From an uncultured Saprospiraceae bacterium (GTDB taxonomy: Bacteria; Bacteroidota; Bacteroidia; Chitinophagales; Saprospiraceae), in NCBI GenBank assembly GCA_938008185.1, contig CALLLR010000080.1:1-46120 (forward strand): a stretch of DNA of 46,120 nt. The letters run 5' to 3'. The position numbers and the translations under genes were made by a program. Numbering within the stretch: the first letter of the stretch is position 1; the number at the start of each line of letters is the position of its first letter. Positions 1 to 8,727 of this stretch are shown in pieces. The notes under the pieces were generated by a model. It ran no database searches. It saw only the letters and a program-made list of their open reading frames with translations, and had not been told where the DNA came from.

Positions 1-239
1 CTAAATAACCGACACCTTAAGCGGTCTCTTTTTTCATTATACTTCTTTGCTTATCAGTCGGGTAGCTACGGCTATCCTCCTTCTGCGCGCATTGTTTGAT
101 AAAAAAATAGTCTCGCCTAAGGTATCCTTTACTTTGATCCCAAGGCACTAGGTGCTTTTTCTATTAAAAGACCATTGTTTCTAATAAAACATTTCTGGAA
201 CTGCGAACATCCTCCTCGTTCGAAAAAAGTAGCTCTTAA
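1..239. other. Stretch without a recognisable gene
   Basis: I find no convincing coding region here. All six frames are broken by stops, and the longest minus-strand stretches resemble nothing I know. A small hairpin with a T-run (AAGGCAC-TAG-GTGCTTT, about 140-160) is terminator-like but weak. Positions 225-239 share the string AAAAAAGTAG(C/T)TCTTAA with the repeated motif at 29312. The window begins here, so a gene remnant continuing to the left cannot be excluded. Confidence 0.3.
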
Positions 240-881
240 CTAATTTCCATCAACCCTGGCATATTTAGAAAAATAAAACAAACACCCGACGAGCCATAGG
301 GTAGTAAGCACGGCCGGGACGATTTGATTGTAGGGTTCCCATTTGCTGAATACAGTACCTGCTCCAGCGGAAATTAAGGCACTAAATGATGCGGTCATTC
401 TATAAATATGATCATAAACCCAAAACTTTGGATGGGTGATTATTTTTGGTTTTAAATATCGGAGTAGGTCAAATGTAACGATTAAAAACAAATAGAATAA
501 TAAGTAATAAACTACCGATCCGTGCCAGAGGATATTAGCAGATTGTATTTTCCGAACAAACATAATCGCTACGACCAAAACAAAGCACATGATGATAAAA
601 TCTATCAACTGAAATCCCTTTTCTTTGGTTTTTAAAACGCGATATCCCGAATAGGAAGTGTAAAAACTCAGGAAGGTAACAACTGTCAAAAATGGACGAT
701 CTCTGAATATCAGGACGCCATTAAACGCAGTGATGATGACCGCGGCCATCAGGAACAGGAAAATACGACCTGCGATTTTATGTTTGGAACTTCCCTTGTT
801 TGTAGCATAAGCAAAAAGGGCCACAAAAATGGCCAGAATTCCAGTGGAAATATGGACTAAAATATTGAATTCGTGGAGCAT
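240..881 (-). CDS. Small polytopic membrane protein (DUF2306-like)
   Basis: This is a 213-residue protein that is almost entirely hydrophobic, with about six membrane segments (roughly residues 8-25, 37-58, 64-80, 93-109, 120-140 and 184-205). An early membrane His in the helix HISTGILAIFVALFAY, followed by a KHKIAGRIF segment, resembles the DUF2306 group of uncharacterised bacterial membrane proteins. The family match is from memory of its pattern, and no enzymatic function is known to me. It is the last gene of the minus-strand cluster, 114 bp after the LytTR regulator gene, so co-transcription is possible but not shown. The start is a clear ATG and no alternative fits better. Confidence 0.6.
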   Translation of the reverse strand: MLHEFNILVHISTGILAIFVALFAYATNKGSSKHKIAGRIFLFLMAAVIITAFNGVLIFRDRPFLTVVTFLSFYTSYSGYRVLKTKEKGFQLIDFIIMCFVLVVAIMFVRKIQSANILWHGSVVYYLLFYLFLIVTFDLLRYLKPKIITHPKFWVYDHIYRMTASFSALISAGAGTVFSKWEPYNQIVPAVLTTLWLVGCLFYFSKYARVDGN

Positions 882-995
882 AATCTAAGATTTGATTCAA
901 GTGCAATCTCTTAGAAAATAAGGATGTTTTAAAGGTGTTTTTGGCGAAACGGTCCGTTTAAATGGTGAAAATAGACAGAGAATGGGTGAATGGAT

Positions 996-1817
996 TCACA
1001 ATTTAGTCAGCTCCTTGATAATCTCAGTATAAGAAGCGCTACTGATGATGGAAGATTGTTTTTTATCCCCAAAAGTAATGATAAATCTTCCTTTCAAATG
1101 TGGTTGGATTTGAGCTATTTGGTGACGATGCAGCATATATTTACGGTGAACCCTAATAAAATTATCATCTAGCTTTTTTTCTAAATAGACCAGAGAATAT
1201 CCACATAAATGCTTCGCTCCGTGAATATCAAATAGAAACGAATAATTATCGTAGGCTTCAAAATAAATAATCTCTTTGATTGGAAATAAAGTGACGATCT
1301 CTCCTTTTTTGATAGGAATATTCTGGATATGTTCTTGTAGTTTTGGTAGTGCGGTGAGGTGTGAAGTAGTTTCGGGATGGGATGAAGCTGAAAGCTTTGC
1401 TTTGCTTTTTTGTTGAAATAATGAGTACGTTGAATAACCCAGTATCGCACTTAAAATAGCATTGAACAGATAGGTACCCCCACCATCTAAAAATTGATAC
1501 GCACCATTCTGAAATAAGAAACTTCGGACCATATATTCTATTTCTGTTCCAATCAATCCAATGAGCACGAAAATAAAAAACAGAAAAAAATATTTAGTGG
1601 TTAGTTTCTTTTTTATAAACCATATCGGAGCATTAGAAACCACCACCAGGAGTGAATATCCGATGATAAAACTCATGATAATTTGCTGGACTAAACTCTG
1701 TCCCAAGGTGGGCCAAATTCCTAAAGCATAGTTGGCAATTCCTAACGCTACGCCAACGGCCAATATCCAACCTATATATTGATTGGCTTCCCTAAATTTA
1801 AATGGTACTGAATTCAT
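996..1817 (-). CDS. Membrane-anchored LytTR-family DNA-binding regulator
   Basis: A 273-residue regulator. Residues 1-135 hold four membrane helices (about 14-33, 46-67, 76-96 and 116-134). After a polar linker, residues about 165-270 form a LytTR DNA-binding domain, with IIYFEAYDNYSFLF, LEKKLDDNFIRVHRKYMLH and a closing strand/helix region all typical of the fold. There is no receiver domain, so the membrane part is the likely sensor, as in other Bacteroidota LytTR membrane proteins. Its ATG overlaps the stop of the upstream dehydrogenase gene by 4 bp (1814-1817), which indicates translational coupling and a role linked to that gene. The signal and the target promoter cannot be read from the sequence. 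Confidence 0.85.
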   Translation of the reverse strand: MNSVPFKFREANQYIGWILAVGVALGIANYALGIWPTLGQSLVQQIIMSFIIGYSLLVVVSNAPIWFIKKKLTTKYFFLFFIFVLIGLIGTEIEYMVRSFLFQNGAYQFLDGGGTYLFNAILSAILGYSTYSLFQQKSKAKLSASSHPETTSHLTALPKLQEHIQNIPIKKGEIVTLFPIKEIIYFEAYDNYSFLFDIHGAKHLCGYSLVYLEKKLDDNFIRVHRKYMLHRHQIAQIQPHLKGRFIITFGDKKQSSIISSASYTEIIKELTKL

Positions 1818-2620
1818 TCCTGGTAAGATACAAGAAAATTAGTATTTTTGATCAGGAGCTGAACCGCCTCGTCATTGTTCCCCGCAGGATGAATTGCCCC
1901 AAAACCACCCCGGTCATTATCAAAATATTTTCCTGACGCATTATTATATTTCTCCGCTACCGCCAAATCATACAATATATCTCTTCCTTTATCAGCTGAT
2001 GACCTGTGAAATCCCCAGCCCTCTTTTACCATATTCGTATTCAATAAAGAACCTGGATTTACTGGGATTACCGTTAAATCAGGCTCGTTTTCTGCTAAAT
2101 GAATACTCCACATTGTCAAAGCCAACTTACTCTGAGAATAGGCTTCCATTTCTGAAAGGGCAATATCTCCTTTTAATGCTTCCAGAGAAACCGGCGCCTG
2201 TGCCGCAGAACTTAAATTGATGATTCTCGGTGCATCTCCTTTTTTGAGCAAGGGTAATACCGCCTTGGTCAATAGAAATGGAGCAAGGTAGTTTACCGAA
2301 AAACGAATATCGAAACCGTCTTTTGTTTTGGTTACCCGACTTTTATAAACGCCTGCATTATTGATGAGTACGTCCATTTTTGACAGGTCTCGATTGACTT
2401 GATTAGCCATATTTTGGACCGCTCCCAAATCAGAAAAATCTGCTACAAAGCCATTTATGGTATCGTTGTTTGAAGCAGCTTTTATCTCGGAAATGACGGT
2501 TTTTAATTTATCTGCATTTCTACCGTGTACATAAATTTCGTGACCGTCTTTTGCAAGTTTTAACGCGGCCAACTTTCCAATACCGTCGGTACTGCCAGTG
2601 ATCAAAATGGTCTTTTTCAT
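1814..2620 (-). CDS. Short-chain dehydrogenase/reductase (SDR)
   Basis: A 268-residue classical SDR with a Rossmann fold. The cofactor-binding motif TGSTDGIG is at residues 8-15 and NNAG at 87-90. The catalytic set comprises a Ser at about 137-138 and YSQSK with Tyr161 and Lys165. R34 in VHGRN after the second strand suggests NADP(H) preference. The long C-terminal part with NPGSLLNTNM resembles the retinol-dehydrogenase/WW-oxidoreductase-like branch. The substrate is unknown. It lies 20 bp after the luciferase-like monooxygenase gene and overlaps the LytTR gene by 4 bp, so the three are almost certainly one transcript. Together with the two other oxidoreductases this points to detoxification or reduction of small carbonyl or quinone compounds (inference). 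Confidence 0.9.
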   Translation of the reverse strand: MKKTILITGSTDGIGKLAALKLAKDGHEIYVHGRNADKLKTVISEIKAASNNDTINGFVADFSDLGAVQNMANQVNRDLSKMDVLINNAGVYKSRVTKTKDGFDIRFSVNYLAPFLLTKAVLPLLKKGDAPRIINLSSAAQAPVSLEALKGDIALSEMEAYSQSKLALTMWSIHLAENEPDLTVIPVNPGSLLNTNMVKEGWGFHRSSADKGRDILYDLAVAEKYNNASGKYFDNDRGGFGAIHPAGNNDEAVQLLIKNTNFLVSYQE

Positions 2621-2640
2621 ATCGTTTCTTTTTTTATTTT

Positions 2641-3594
2641 CTAGTTAAAATGGGGTAGTACTTTTTCCGCCAATTCTTCCAGCGTTGTTTCTATATTTCT
2701 TGCATTGAAACGAAGGTTGATGGCCACATGGTTTACCCCGATTTTCTGAATTTGGTTAAAATATTCGATTAAATATTTTGCGCCAATTCTAAAACCCAAT
2801 TGAATAGGCTGTGGTTTAAAATCATCCTCTTTTTCTAAAATCACGTACAAAGGCTGCATAAAAGGTTTATCAAAATCGTGATATTTCGCAATCTCCCGAC
2901 GCCACTCGGAAATCGTGTACGCCTGCTGTATCATAGGTCTTGGATAATACATCCAGCCGTCACCATGTTCCGCATTCCACTCCATCGTTTGCCGGCTGGA
3001 ACCGGTTATCAGCATCGGAATTTTAGCTTCCTTAGGCTTGGGTAAAATATCCATTTGTCCCGTCAATTGACCATAGTGATTGTTCTTTAAAACAGGAAAA
3101 TCTTCTGGTGCTCTGCGAATATAATCAAACGTATCTCGAAACAATGCACCCCGTTTTTCAAAATCAACATTCATGGCGGGATATTCCGTCGGACGGTCGC
3201 CTGACGCAACACCCATGATGAATCGCCCGTCGGATAATTGGTCAATCGTTGCGGCAGATTTAGCGATATTAACTGGATGGTGCAAAGGCAAAGCAATACT
3301 TGCCGTTCCCAAAGCAATCTCAGAAGTCTGTCCTGCCAAAAATCCCAAATAGGTAAATGGATCATAGGTCTGTCCGGCATCGCCAAATGATGGCATGTGA
3401 AAAGGGACATCCCGAACCCACACCGCTTTATAGCCTAACCGTTCAGCTAACTTTATCCTCTCCACATGATGCTTCATCGTGGGAACAGAACTTTGGCTGT
3501 AATTTTCAATGGGTACCACCAAACCTATACTTAGCCGGTCAGCCTGAAATACGTTGTTGTAACCGCTGTTGATTAGCTCGAATTTTTTCTTCAT
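2641..3594 (-). CDS. Luciferase-like monooxygenase-type flavin oxidoreductase
   Basis: A 317-residue protein of the bacterial-luciferase-like (LLM) superfamily, expected to be an FMN or F420-type (beta/alpha)8 barrel. Recognisable family blocks include AERLGYKAVWVRDVPF (about residues 50-65), LGFLAGQTSEIALGTASIAL, HHPVNIAKSAATIDQLSDGR and MGVASGDRPTEYP. The length and the VASGDRP block fit the subgroup annotated as luciferase-type oxidoreductase BA3436 (TIGR03571); that subgroup call is from memory. It sits between a quinone-type oxidoreductase (60 bp upstream) and an SDR (20 bp downstream). The natural substrate is unknown. A motif TTTTTAAACAGCTTCAAAAA at 3611-3630, just upstream of its start, recurs elsewhere in the window. 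Confidence 0.85.
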   Translation of the reverse strand: MKKKFELINSGYNNVFQADRLSIGLVVPIENYSQSSVPTMKHHVERIKLAERLGYKAVWVRDVPFHMPSFGDAGQTYDPFTYLGFLAGQTSEIALGTASIALPLHHPVNIAKSAATIDQLSDGRFIMGVASGDRPTEYPAMNVDFEKRGALFRDTFDYIRRAPEDFPVLKNNHYGQLTGQMDILPKPKEAKIPMLITGSSRQTMEWNAEHGDGWMYYPRPMIQQAYTISEWRREIAKYHDFDKPFMQPLYVILEKEDDFKPQPIQLGFRIGAKYLIEYFNQIQKIGVNHVAINLRFNARNIETTLEELAEKVLPHFN

Positions 3595-3654
3595 TTTTTA
3601 AAAAGAATGATTTTTAAACAGCTTCAAAAATAAAACCCTTTAATCAATGATCGC

Positions 3655-4641
3655 TTAATTCTCCACCACTACCTTCCCGATGGCTTTACCACTTTCCAAT
3701 CTGGCATGTGCCTTTCCTACTTCTTCCAGTGAAAATCGCTGCTCGTCAAGTAAGGGTTTTAAATCGCCAGCTTCGACAATTTGGGCAACATTTCGAAGTA
3801 TAATTGCGTGCTCCTCACGTTTGTAATTATGCAGCATTGGGATTAACATAAACACAACGTGAAGTGATAACCCCTTAAAGTGTGCAAGCGTCAAATCCAA
3901 CTCACATAAGGAAACCGTACTAATCACCTGACCATTCAGGGTAGCTGCCTCAAAAGATTTAACCATATTCGGTCCACCTACCGAATCATAAACAATATCA
4001 AAACCTGCACCATTGGTATGTTTGGCTACAAACTGCTCAACGGTTTCCGTCTTGTAATTAATGGCGGTGGCACCAAAGTCCTCAATTACTTGCATTTTTT
4101 CCGAACCTGAACCGGTTGCATAAACTTCCGCTCCAAAATGTTTTGCTAATTGTAAAGCGACATGACCTACACCACCAGCTCCTCCTTGTACCAGTACCTT
4201 TTGTCCTTTTTTGATACCTGCTCGCATCAATCCTTCATAAGCGGTGATGGCCACTAAAGGTAAAGCGGCGGCTTCTCGCATTGACAAATTTTTAGGCTTA
4301 TGCGCTAAGAGATTACTATCTGCTACGATGTACTCCGCTAATGTTCCAGCTAAATCTGCTAAACCACCAGCACAACCATATACTTCATCGCCAACTGCAT
4401 AACCTTCTACGCCTTCTCCAATTGCTTCAATTGTTCCCGCGAAGTCCATACCCAGAATAGCGGGTGCATCAGGAGACAAAGGTAAATTCTTTCCCATTTT
4501 GCGGATCATGGTATCTACCGTATTTACACTTGACGCTGCGATTTTAACTAAAATATGACCAGCTTTTACAGTTGGTTTTTCAATTTCTGAGAGTTCAAAT
4601 ACCGCGTTTTCGCCGTATTTCTTAATTAACATTCCTTTCAT
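3655..4641 (-). CDS. Zinc-independent MDR-family quinone/alcohol oxidoreductase
   Basis: A 328-residue medium-chain dehydrogenase/reductase of the zeta-crystallin/QOR type. The N-terminal GroES-like domain contains ILGMDFAGTIEAIGEGVEGYAVGDEVYG. The Rossmann half begins with VLVQGGAGGVGHVALQLAKHFGAEVYATG. The Cys/His/Glu set of catalytic- and structural-zinc ADHs is absent, so NADPH-dependent reduction of quinones or enones is the likely chemistry. I chose the ATG at 4639-4641 (protein begins MKGMLIKKYGENAVFE), because an upstream in-frame extension of 14 residues is lysine-rich and not family-like. It is first in the minus-strand cluster and diverges from an AraC-type regulator gene, a common arrangement for an inducible detoxification operon. 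Confidence 0.9.
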   Translation of the reverse strand: MKGMLIKKYGENAVFELSEIEKPTVKAGHILVKIAASSVNTVDTMIRKMGKNLPLSPDAPAILGMDFAGTIEAIGEGVEGYAVGDEVYGCAGGLADLAGTLAEYIVADSNLLAHKPKNLSMREAAALPLVAITAYEGLMRAGIKKGQKVLVQGGAGGVGHVALQLAKHFGAEVYATGSGSEKMQVIEDFGATAINYKTETVEQFVAKHTNGAGFDIVYDSVGGPNMVKSFEAATLNGQVISTVSLCELDLTLAHFKGLSLHVVFMLIPMLHNYKREEHAIILRNVAQIVEAGDLKPLLDEQRFSLEEVGKAHARLESGKAIGKVVVEN

Positions 4642-4812
4642 CGTTATTTTTTTTCTGTGAATGATTATTTTGTTACGATGCAAAGATGCTTTAATGTATC
4701 TTGTTTTTTATAGTAAAAAAAAAGGTCAATTCGGTATAAATAAAGGTATTAATCGTTGAAAAGTAGAAATTATTTATGTTTTAGCTTATTTTTGTGGTAA
4801 AAACGTACAGAT
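4642..4812. promoter_or_regulatory. Divergent promoter region between the oxidoreductase cluster and the araC-type gene
   Basis: This AT-rich region of 171 bp separates two divergent genes. TATTTTTG at 4787-4794 matches the Bacteroidota -7 element (TAnnTTTG) and lies 18 bp upstream of the ATG of the AraC-type gene. A good -33 TTTG at the usual spacing is not evident. An AraC protein encoded next door would be expected to bind here, but I cannot identify its half-sites. Confidence 0.45.
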
Positions 4813-5694
4813 ATGCAAGTTTTACAAGCTTATAAACCTTTTGAAATACAAGAGTTGGAATTAGAAGCATGGCAACAACGTCCTGTAAAAAACAATTTTT
4901 TTGAATTGGTACTCATCAAAGAAGGAAGAGGAACCCAATGTATTAATTACAATTTTCATGATTATAGAAGAGGGAGTTTGTTTTTACTTCCACCTCTAAA
5001 GTGTCATTCATTTCAGATTGAAGCACCTACCAAGTTTGTTTTTTTAAAATTTACCTCTGGCTTTTTTAACATTGGTAAACGTACTGATTCGAACCAATCG
5101 GATTGGTTTAACGAAGCCGCTTATATTTTGTCCAATTACAATCAACTACCAGGAGATATTATTCATAATGAATTAGACCGACAGCATATCTACGCGCTAA
5201 TTGATTTAATATTAAAAGAGAATAGAAATTATCAGTCAAGCTCTCTCACTTTGATTAAAAGTTTTATGACAAGTATTTTGGAAATTCTATTGCGAAATAG
5301 TAAAAATAGTTTGGCTTACGATATCGCCACCAATGCTGAAAAAGATGACCGGGTGACTAAACTGTTGGCTTATATCAACGAAAATATTAATGAGCCCCAT
5401 CTTTTGAAGGTAGAACAATTAGCAAAAACATTTTTAATATCACCAACGTATCTAAGTGAATTTTTTCGTAAAAAAGTGAAGATGTCTTTACGAGAATATA
5501 TTATCAAGACCAAACTAAAATTAGTAGAAATCCGATTGTTAAATTCGAATTATAATCTTACCGAAATTGCGCATGAATTGAGTTTTACGGATGTCAGCCA
5601 TCTTTCCAAAACTTTTAAAAAGTATACGGGTATGTCCATTCGTGAATTTAAAAAACAAGGAGAGTATCAATTATTAAAACGGGGTGCTTGTTGA
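4813..5694 (+). CDS. AraC/XylS-family transcriptional regulator
   Basis: A 293-residue regulator. The N-terminal ~150 residues look like a cupin-type ligand-binding domain (FFELVLIKEGRGTQCINYN, then RRGSLFLLPPLKCHSFQI). Residues about 180-285 form the AraC DNA-binding domain with two helix-turn-helix units. The first contains VEQLAKTFLISPTYLSEFFRK; the second contains LTEIAHELSFTDVSHLSKTFKKYTG, followed by the usual SIREFKK ending. It is transcribed away from the MDR/LLM/SDR cluster, with a 171-bp shared upstream region. It is therefore the prime candidate regulator of that cluster. The inducer is unknown. The ATG is well placed after a -7-like TATTTTTG. Confidence 0.93.
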   Translation: MQVLQAYKPFEIQELELEAWQQRPVKNNFFELVLIKEGRGTQCINYNFHDYRRGSLFLLPPLKCHSFQIEAPTKFVFLKFTSGFFNIGKRTDSNQSDWFNEAAYILSNYNQLPGDIIHNELDRQHIYALIDLILKENRNYQSSSLTLIKSFMTSILEILLRNSKNSLAYDIATNAEKDDRVTKLLAYINENINEPHLLKVEQLAKTFLISPTYLSEFFRKKVKMSLREYIIKTKLKLVEIRLLNSNYNLTEIAHELSFTDVSHLSKTFKKYTGMSIREFKKQGEYQLLKRGAC

Positions 5695-5733
5695 TCTTTT
5701 CCAGCATCCTCTACTTCTTTTTAAAACAACCCT

Positions 5734-6456
5734 ATGTACAAGTTATTTTTTTTCTTCGGTCTTTGTTTATTTTTCTCCTGTCAACCGGTAGATAATGTTG
5801 GTAACACTTCCAGCGAAGAGAATCCCGCTGCCCCCGGATTTCTCGCAGCAGAATCGGACCCTCAAGCCATCCAGATTGCCGATCAAGTCATGCAGGCCAT
5901 GGGAGGCCGTGCCGCCTGGGATGCCGTGGATACCCTCGCCTGGAATTTTTTCGGAAAAAGGGATTTGGTCTGGAGCAAAAAATCCGGTGATGTAGTCATC
6001 ATCAATCCAGAGGAAGAATCGAAGTTAACGATCAATGTCTTTTCGGGGAAAGGAACCGCTAAATACAAAGGCCAGGCAATTACCCATCCAGATTCGCTTA
6101 AGATCGAAATGGAAAAAGCAATGAATATCTGGATCAACGACAGCTACTGGCTGGCCATGCCTTATAAACTAAAGGATACCGGGGTCAAGCTAAAATACCT
6201 GGGGAAAAAAAATACCGCCGAAAATCAGCCCGCCGATCTGTTAGCGCTTACGTTTTCTAACACAGGAACAACTCCCGAAAACAAATACCATGTTTATGTT
6301 GATAAGAAGACAAGACTGGTCAGCCAGTGGGATTTTTTTAGTAAAGCGGATGATCCCGAACCCAGATTTTCGATGCCCTGGAAAGGGTACGTTGAAGTAG
6401 ACGGTATTTTACTCTCCGAAGACCGGGGTAAACGCCGGTTGGAAGTGGTGAGGTAA
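5734..6456 (+). CDS. Secreted lipoprotein of unknown function
   Basis: A 240-residue protein. MYKLFFFFGLCLFFSC is a typical lipoprotein signal peptide with the lipidated Cys at about residue 16, so the mature protein should be membrane-anchored. The mature part begins with a low-complexity linker. Residues about 45-235 then look mostly beta (KSGDVVIINPEEESKLTINV, NKYHVYVDKKTRLVSQWDFF), reminiscent of the LolA/LppX half-barrel found in several Bacteroidota lipoproteins (DUF6503-like). That likeness is an impression, not a demonstrated match. It follows the AraC-type gene by 39 bp on the same strand but has no obvious functional link to it. A 9-bp inverted repeat lies 11 bp after the stop. Confidence 0.7.
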   Translation: MYKLFFFFGLCLFFSCQPVDNVGNTSSEENPAAPGFLAAESDPQAIQIADQVMQAMGGRAAWDAVDTLAWNFFGKRDLVWSKKSGDVVIINPEEESKLTINVFSGKGTAKYKGQAITHPDSLKIEMEKAMNIWINDSYWLAMPYKLKDTGVKLKYLGKKNTAENQPADLLALTFSNTGTTPENKYHVYVDKKTRLVSQWDFFSKADDPEPRFSMPWKGYVEVDGILLSEDRGKRRLEVVR

Positions 6457-6467
6457 GGAATTAGAAT

Positions 6468-6502
6468 GATCAACTTCGTTTCTAATAAAAATAAAGTTGA
6501 TC
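6468..6502. repeat. Inverted repeat between convergent genes
   Basis: GATCAACTT (6468-6476) and AAGTTGATC (6494-6502) form a perfect 9-bp stem with a 17-nt loop. It lies between the convergent lipoprotein gene and proC. There is no T-run on either strand, so it is only a weak terminator candidate. Confidence 0.4.
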
Positions 6503-6601
6503 TGGTAGGAGCGCAATTTTTACTTTAAACAGCTTCTTTACCTCCGCCCGATATCCGGTAGATTTCGGTTTGCATTACAATTTTAGTGCTATTCCAATCC
6601 C

Positions 6602-7408
6602 TTATTTTTTTTCTCCTAATTTGACCGCCCGTGCCAGAGCAGCTTCCGCGCCCTCAATAATATCTTCGTGGACCAGGTTCTTTTTAAAAGAAGCTACGGC
6701 AGCTTCCGTGGTTCCACCCTTGGAAGAAACCATTGCGATCCATTCTTCACAACTAAAATTATTTTTGTTGTATAAATCAGCTGCGCCCCGGAAAGTAGTA
6801 CGCACCAATAGCTCGGATTCAGATTCCGAAAATCCCATTTTTTTGGCTGCCAGGATCATGGCATTCATAAAATAATAAACGTAGGCCGGGCCGCTACCAG
6901 AAATCGCGGTTGCAGCGTCAATAAATGATTCGTTACTGACGTACAAACTTTTACCCGTCGTATTAATCAGGTTCTGTACCATTACCAATTCAATTCTGGT
7001 CACATCATCGGTCGAGGTAAAAGCCGTCATTCCCATTCCGATTTGGGCGGGTAAATTAGGCATGGCTCTGATTACTTTTTTGATACCCAATGCCTCCTGA
7101 ATAGTTTCAATTTTTACCCCGGCCATGATGCTCATAAATACTTGTTGTGGATCTACCAGCGGACGTAAGGTGGCAAAAAGTGCCAGGCAATCCTGGGGCT
7201 TGACCGCAAAGATGATGATATCCGCATTTTGCAGACAGGTATCCGGACTTCCATAGATGGTTCCGATATCTTTTTGGGCCAAAACCACCGCTTTTTCTTC
7301 CGAGCGTTCCAGAATCATCAGATCTTCCTTACGGGCAATATGTGATCGTAAAAAACTTTGGGCGTAGGTCATTCCCATATTACCACCACCGATAATGAGT
7401 ATTTTCAT
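6602..7408 (-). CDS. proC: Pyrroline-5-carboxylate reductase
   Basis: A 268-residue enzyme that catalyses the last step of proline synthesis, NAD(P)H-dependent reduction of 1-pyrroline-5-carboxylate to proline, in the cytoplasm. The Rossmann motif GGGNMG is at residues 7-12 and IFAVKPQD marks the fourth strand. VIRAMPNLPAQIGMGMTAF is the P5CR signature region. SGSGPAYVYYFMNAM and SSKGGTTEAAVASF (P5CR dimerisation domain) follow. The length equals the family norm. It stands alone: its neighbours on both sides run in the opposite direction, and proA/proB are not in the window. The start is the only reasonable ATG. Confidence 0.96.
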   Translation of the reverse strand: MKILIIGGGNMGMTYAQSFLRSHIARKEDLMILERSEEKAVVLAQKDIGTIYGSPDTCLQNADIIIFAVKPQDCLALFATLRPLVDPQQVFMSIMAGVKIETIQEALGIKKVIRAMPNLPAQIGMGMTAFTSTDDVTRIELVMVQNLINTTGKSLYVSNESFIDAATAISGSGPAYVYYFMNAMILAAKKMGFSESESELLVRTTFRGAADLYNKNNFSCEEWIAMVSSKGGTTEAAVASFKKNLVHEDIIEGAEAALARAVKLGEKK

Positions 7409-7621
7409 TATAAAATTTTAAAATAAGCTTCCGTTCAGATGAGTGGAGCTTGATGAAAATTATAGAATCCGTCTAATAAACGGGCTTATCATCAATATTG
7501 AACATTCAATTATTCAAAATTGAGACTTGGTTTGACTGGAAAGGGAATCAGGGTCAAAAATAAGCTTTTATTCGCAATTGATTTATGTAAACAATTTTTA
7601 CCTTTAGGAAAATTCCCGATT

Positions 7622-8674
7622 ATGAAAAAAAGTCAATACCTCTTTTGCTTTAGCCTTTTATTTTTAATGGCCTGTGGTTCCTCCACGGGAGAAAAAAATG
7701 ATGCCATGAAAAATGATACTTCCAAAGTTATGACCCCGGCGCCATATGCGATTGCGATCCACGGAGGTGCAGGGACCATTCTAAAGGAAAATATTACCGA
7801 AGAAAAAGAAAAGGCGATTCGTGCGGTACTGGATCAGGCACTGGAAACCGGACGTAAAATTCTGGATCAGGGAGGAACCAGCATGGACGCTGTGGAGCAA
7901 ACGATCATGATATTGGAAAATTCGCCCTACTTCAATGCGGCTAAAGGAGCGGTATTTAATTATGATGGTAAAAATGAAATGGATGCCTCTTTTATGGAGG
8001 GTAAAACCCAAAATGCCGGGGCGATCGGTGGGGTATCTAATATCAAAAATCCCATTCGACTGGCCCGGGCGGTACTGGAAAAATCAAACCACGTATTACT
8101 CACGGGAAAAGGAGCGGAAACCTTCGCCGCCGAGGTGGGCATAGAAACGGTTGATCCGGCCTACTTTTATACCGAAGATCGGTGGAAGTCGTTGCAAAGA
8201 GCCAAAGATAAAGAGGCTAAATCCGGATTTATTTTCGATCAGGGGGAAGACTTTAAATACGGGACAGTCGGTTGTGCTGCTCTTGACCGCCGGGGAAATT
8301 TAGCGGCTGGAACTTCTACTGGAGGGATGACCAACAAGCGCTATAACCGGATCGGAGATTCTCCCATTATCGGGGCCGGCACTTACGCAAACAATGCTAC
8401 TTGTGCGGTTTCTTCGACGGGACACGGAGAGTACTTTATGCGGTACGTGGTGGCCCACGATATTCACGCGCGCATGGCGTATGGAAAGGAGAGTTTTCAA
8501 GAAGCGGCCAATACCGTGATTATGAAAACATTAAAGGATAAAGGAGGCACCGGCGGCATCATTGGCGTGGATAAATACGGAAACGTCGCCATGCCGTTTA
8601 ATACGCCCGGAATGTACCGGGGTTACGCGAAGCCGAATGAAAAGGAAATTTTTATTTATGCGGAGGAACGGTAA
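7622..8674 (+). CDS. Lipoprotein isoaspartyl peptidase/L-asparaginase (Ntn hydrolase)
   Basis: A 350-residue threonine-type N-terminal-nucleophile hydrolase that removes isoaspartyl residues from peptides and/or hydrolyses asparagine. Family blocks: AIHGGAGT near residue 45, QGGTSMDAVEQTIMILENSP, and the autocleavage site GTVGCAALDRRGNLAAGTST with catalytic Thr215, followed by GDSPIIGAGTYA. The proenzyme is cleaved before Thr215 into alpha and beta chains. I start at the ATG at 7622, not an in-frame start 102 bp earlier, because it yields a lipoprotein signal MKKSQYLFCFSLLFLMACG with lipobox LMAC. Membrane or periplasmic location is therefore likely, unlike the cytoplasmic E. coli IaaA. A 12-bp palindrome follows the gene. 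Confidence 0.93.
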   Translation: MKKSQYLFCFSLLFLMACGSSTGEKNDAMKNDTSKVMTPAPYAIAIHGGAGTILKENITEEKEKAIRAVLDQALETGRKILDQGGTSMDAVEQTIMILENSPYFNAAKGAVFNYDGKNEMDASFMEGKTQNAGAIGGVSNIKNPIRLARAVLEKSNHVLLTGKGAETFAAEVGIETVDPAYFYTEDRWKSLQRAKDKEAKSGFIFDQGEDFKYGTVGCAALDRRGNLAAGTSTGGMTNKRYNRIGDSPIIGAGTYANNATCAVSSTGHGEYFMRYVVAHDIHARMAYGKESFQEAANTVIMKTLKDKGGTGGIIGVDKYGNVAMPFNTPGMYRGYAKPNEKEIFIYAEER

Positions 8675-8692
8675 GGGGTTGAGTCGCTTCAA

Positions 8693-8717
8693 TGGTTGAA
8701 GCGCAGCGCTTCAACCA
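8693..8717. repeat. 12-bp palindrome between convergent genes
   Basis: TGGTTGAAGCGC (8693-8704) and GCGCTTCAACCA (8706-8717) are perfect arms around one base. It lies between the convergent asparaginase and DUF1501 genes. It could act as a bidirectional terminator, although neither side has a T-run. Its core CGCTTCAA is the same word used in the octamer-phased repeat at 9947-9994. Confidence 0.6.
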
Positions 8718-8727
8718 GCACAGCACC

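Noticed and set aside
990-1172. 60-codon plus-strand ORF over the LytTR C-terminus
   Set aside because: It is fully antisense to the conserved LytTR domain.
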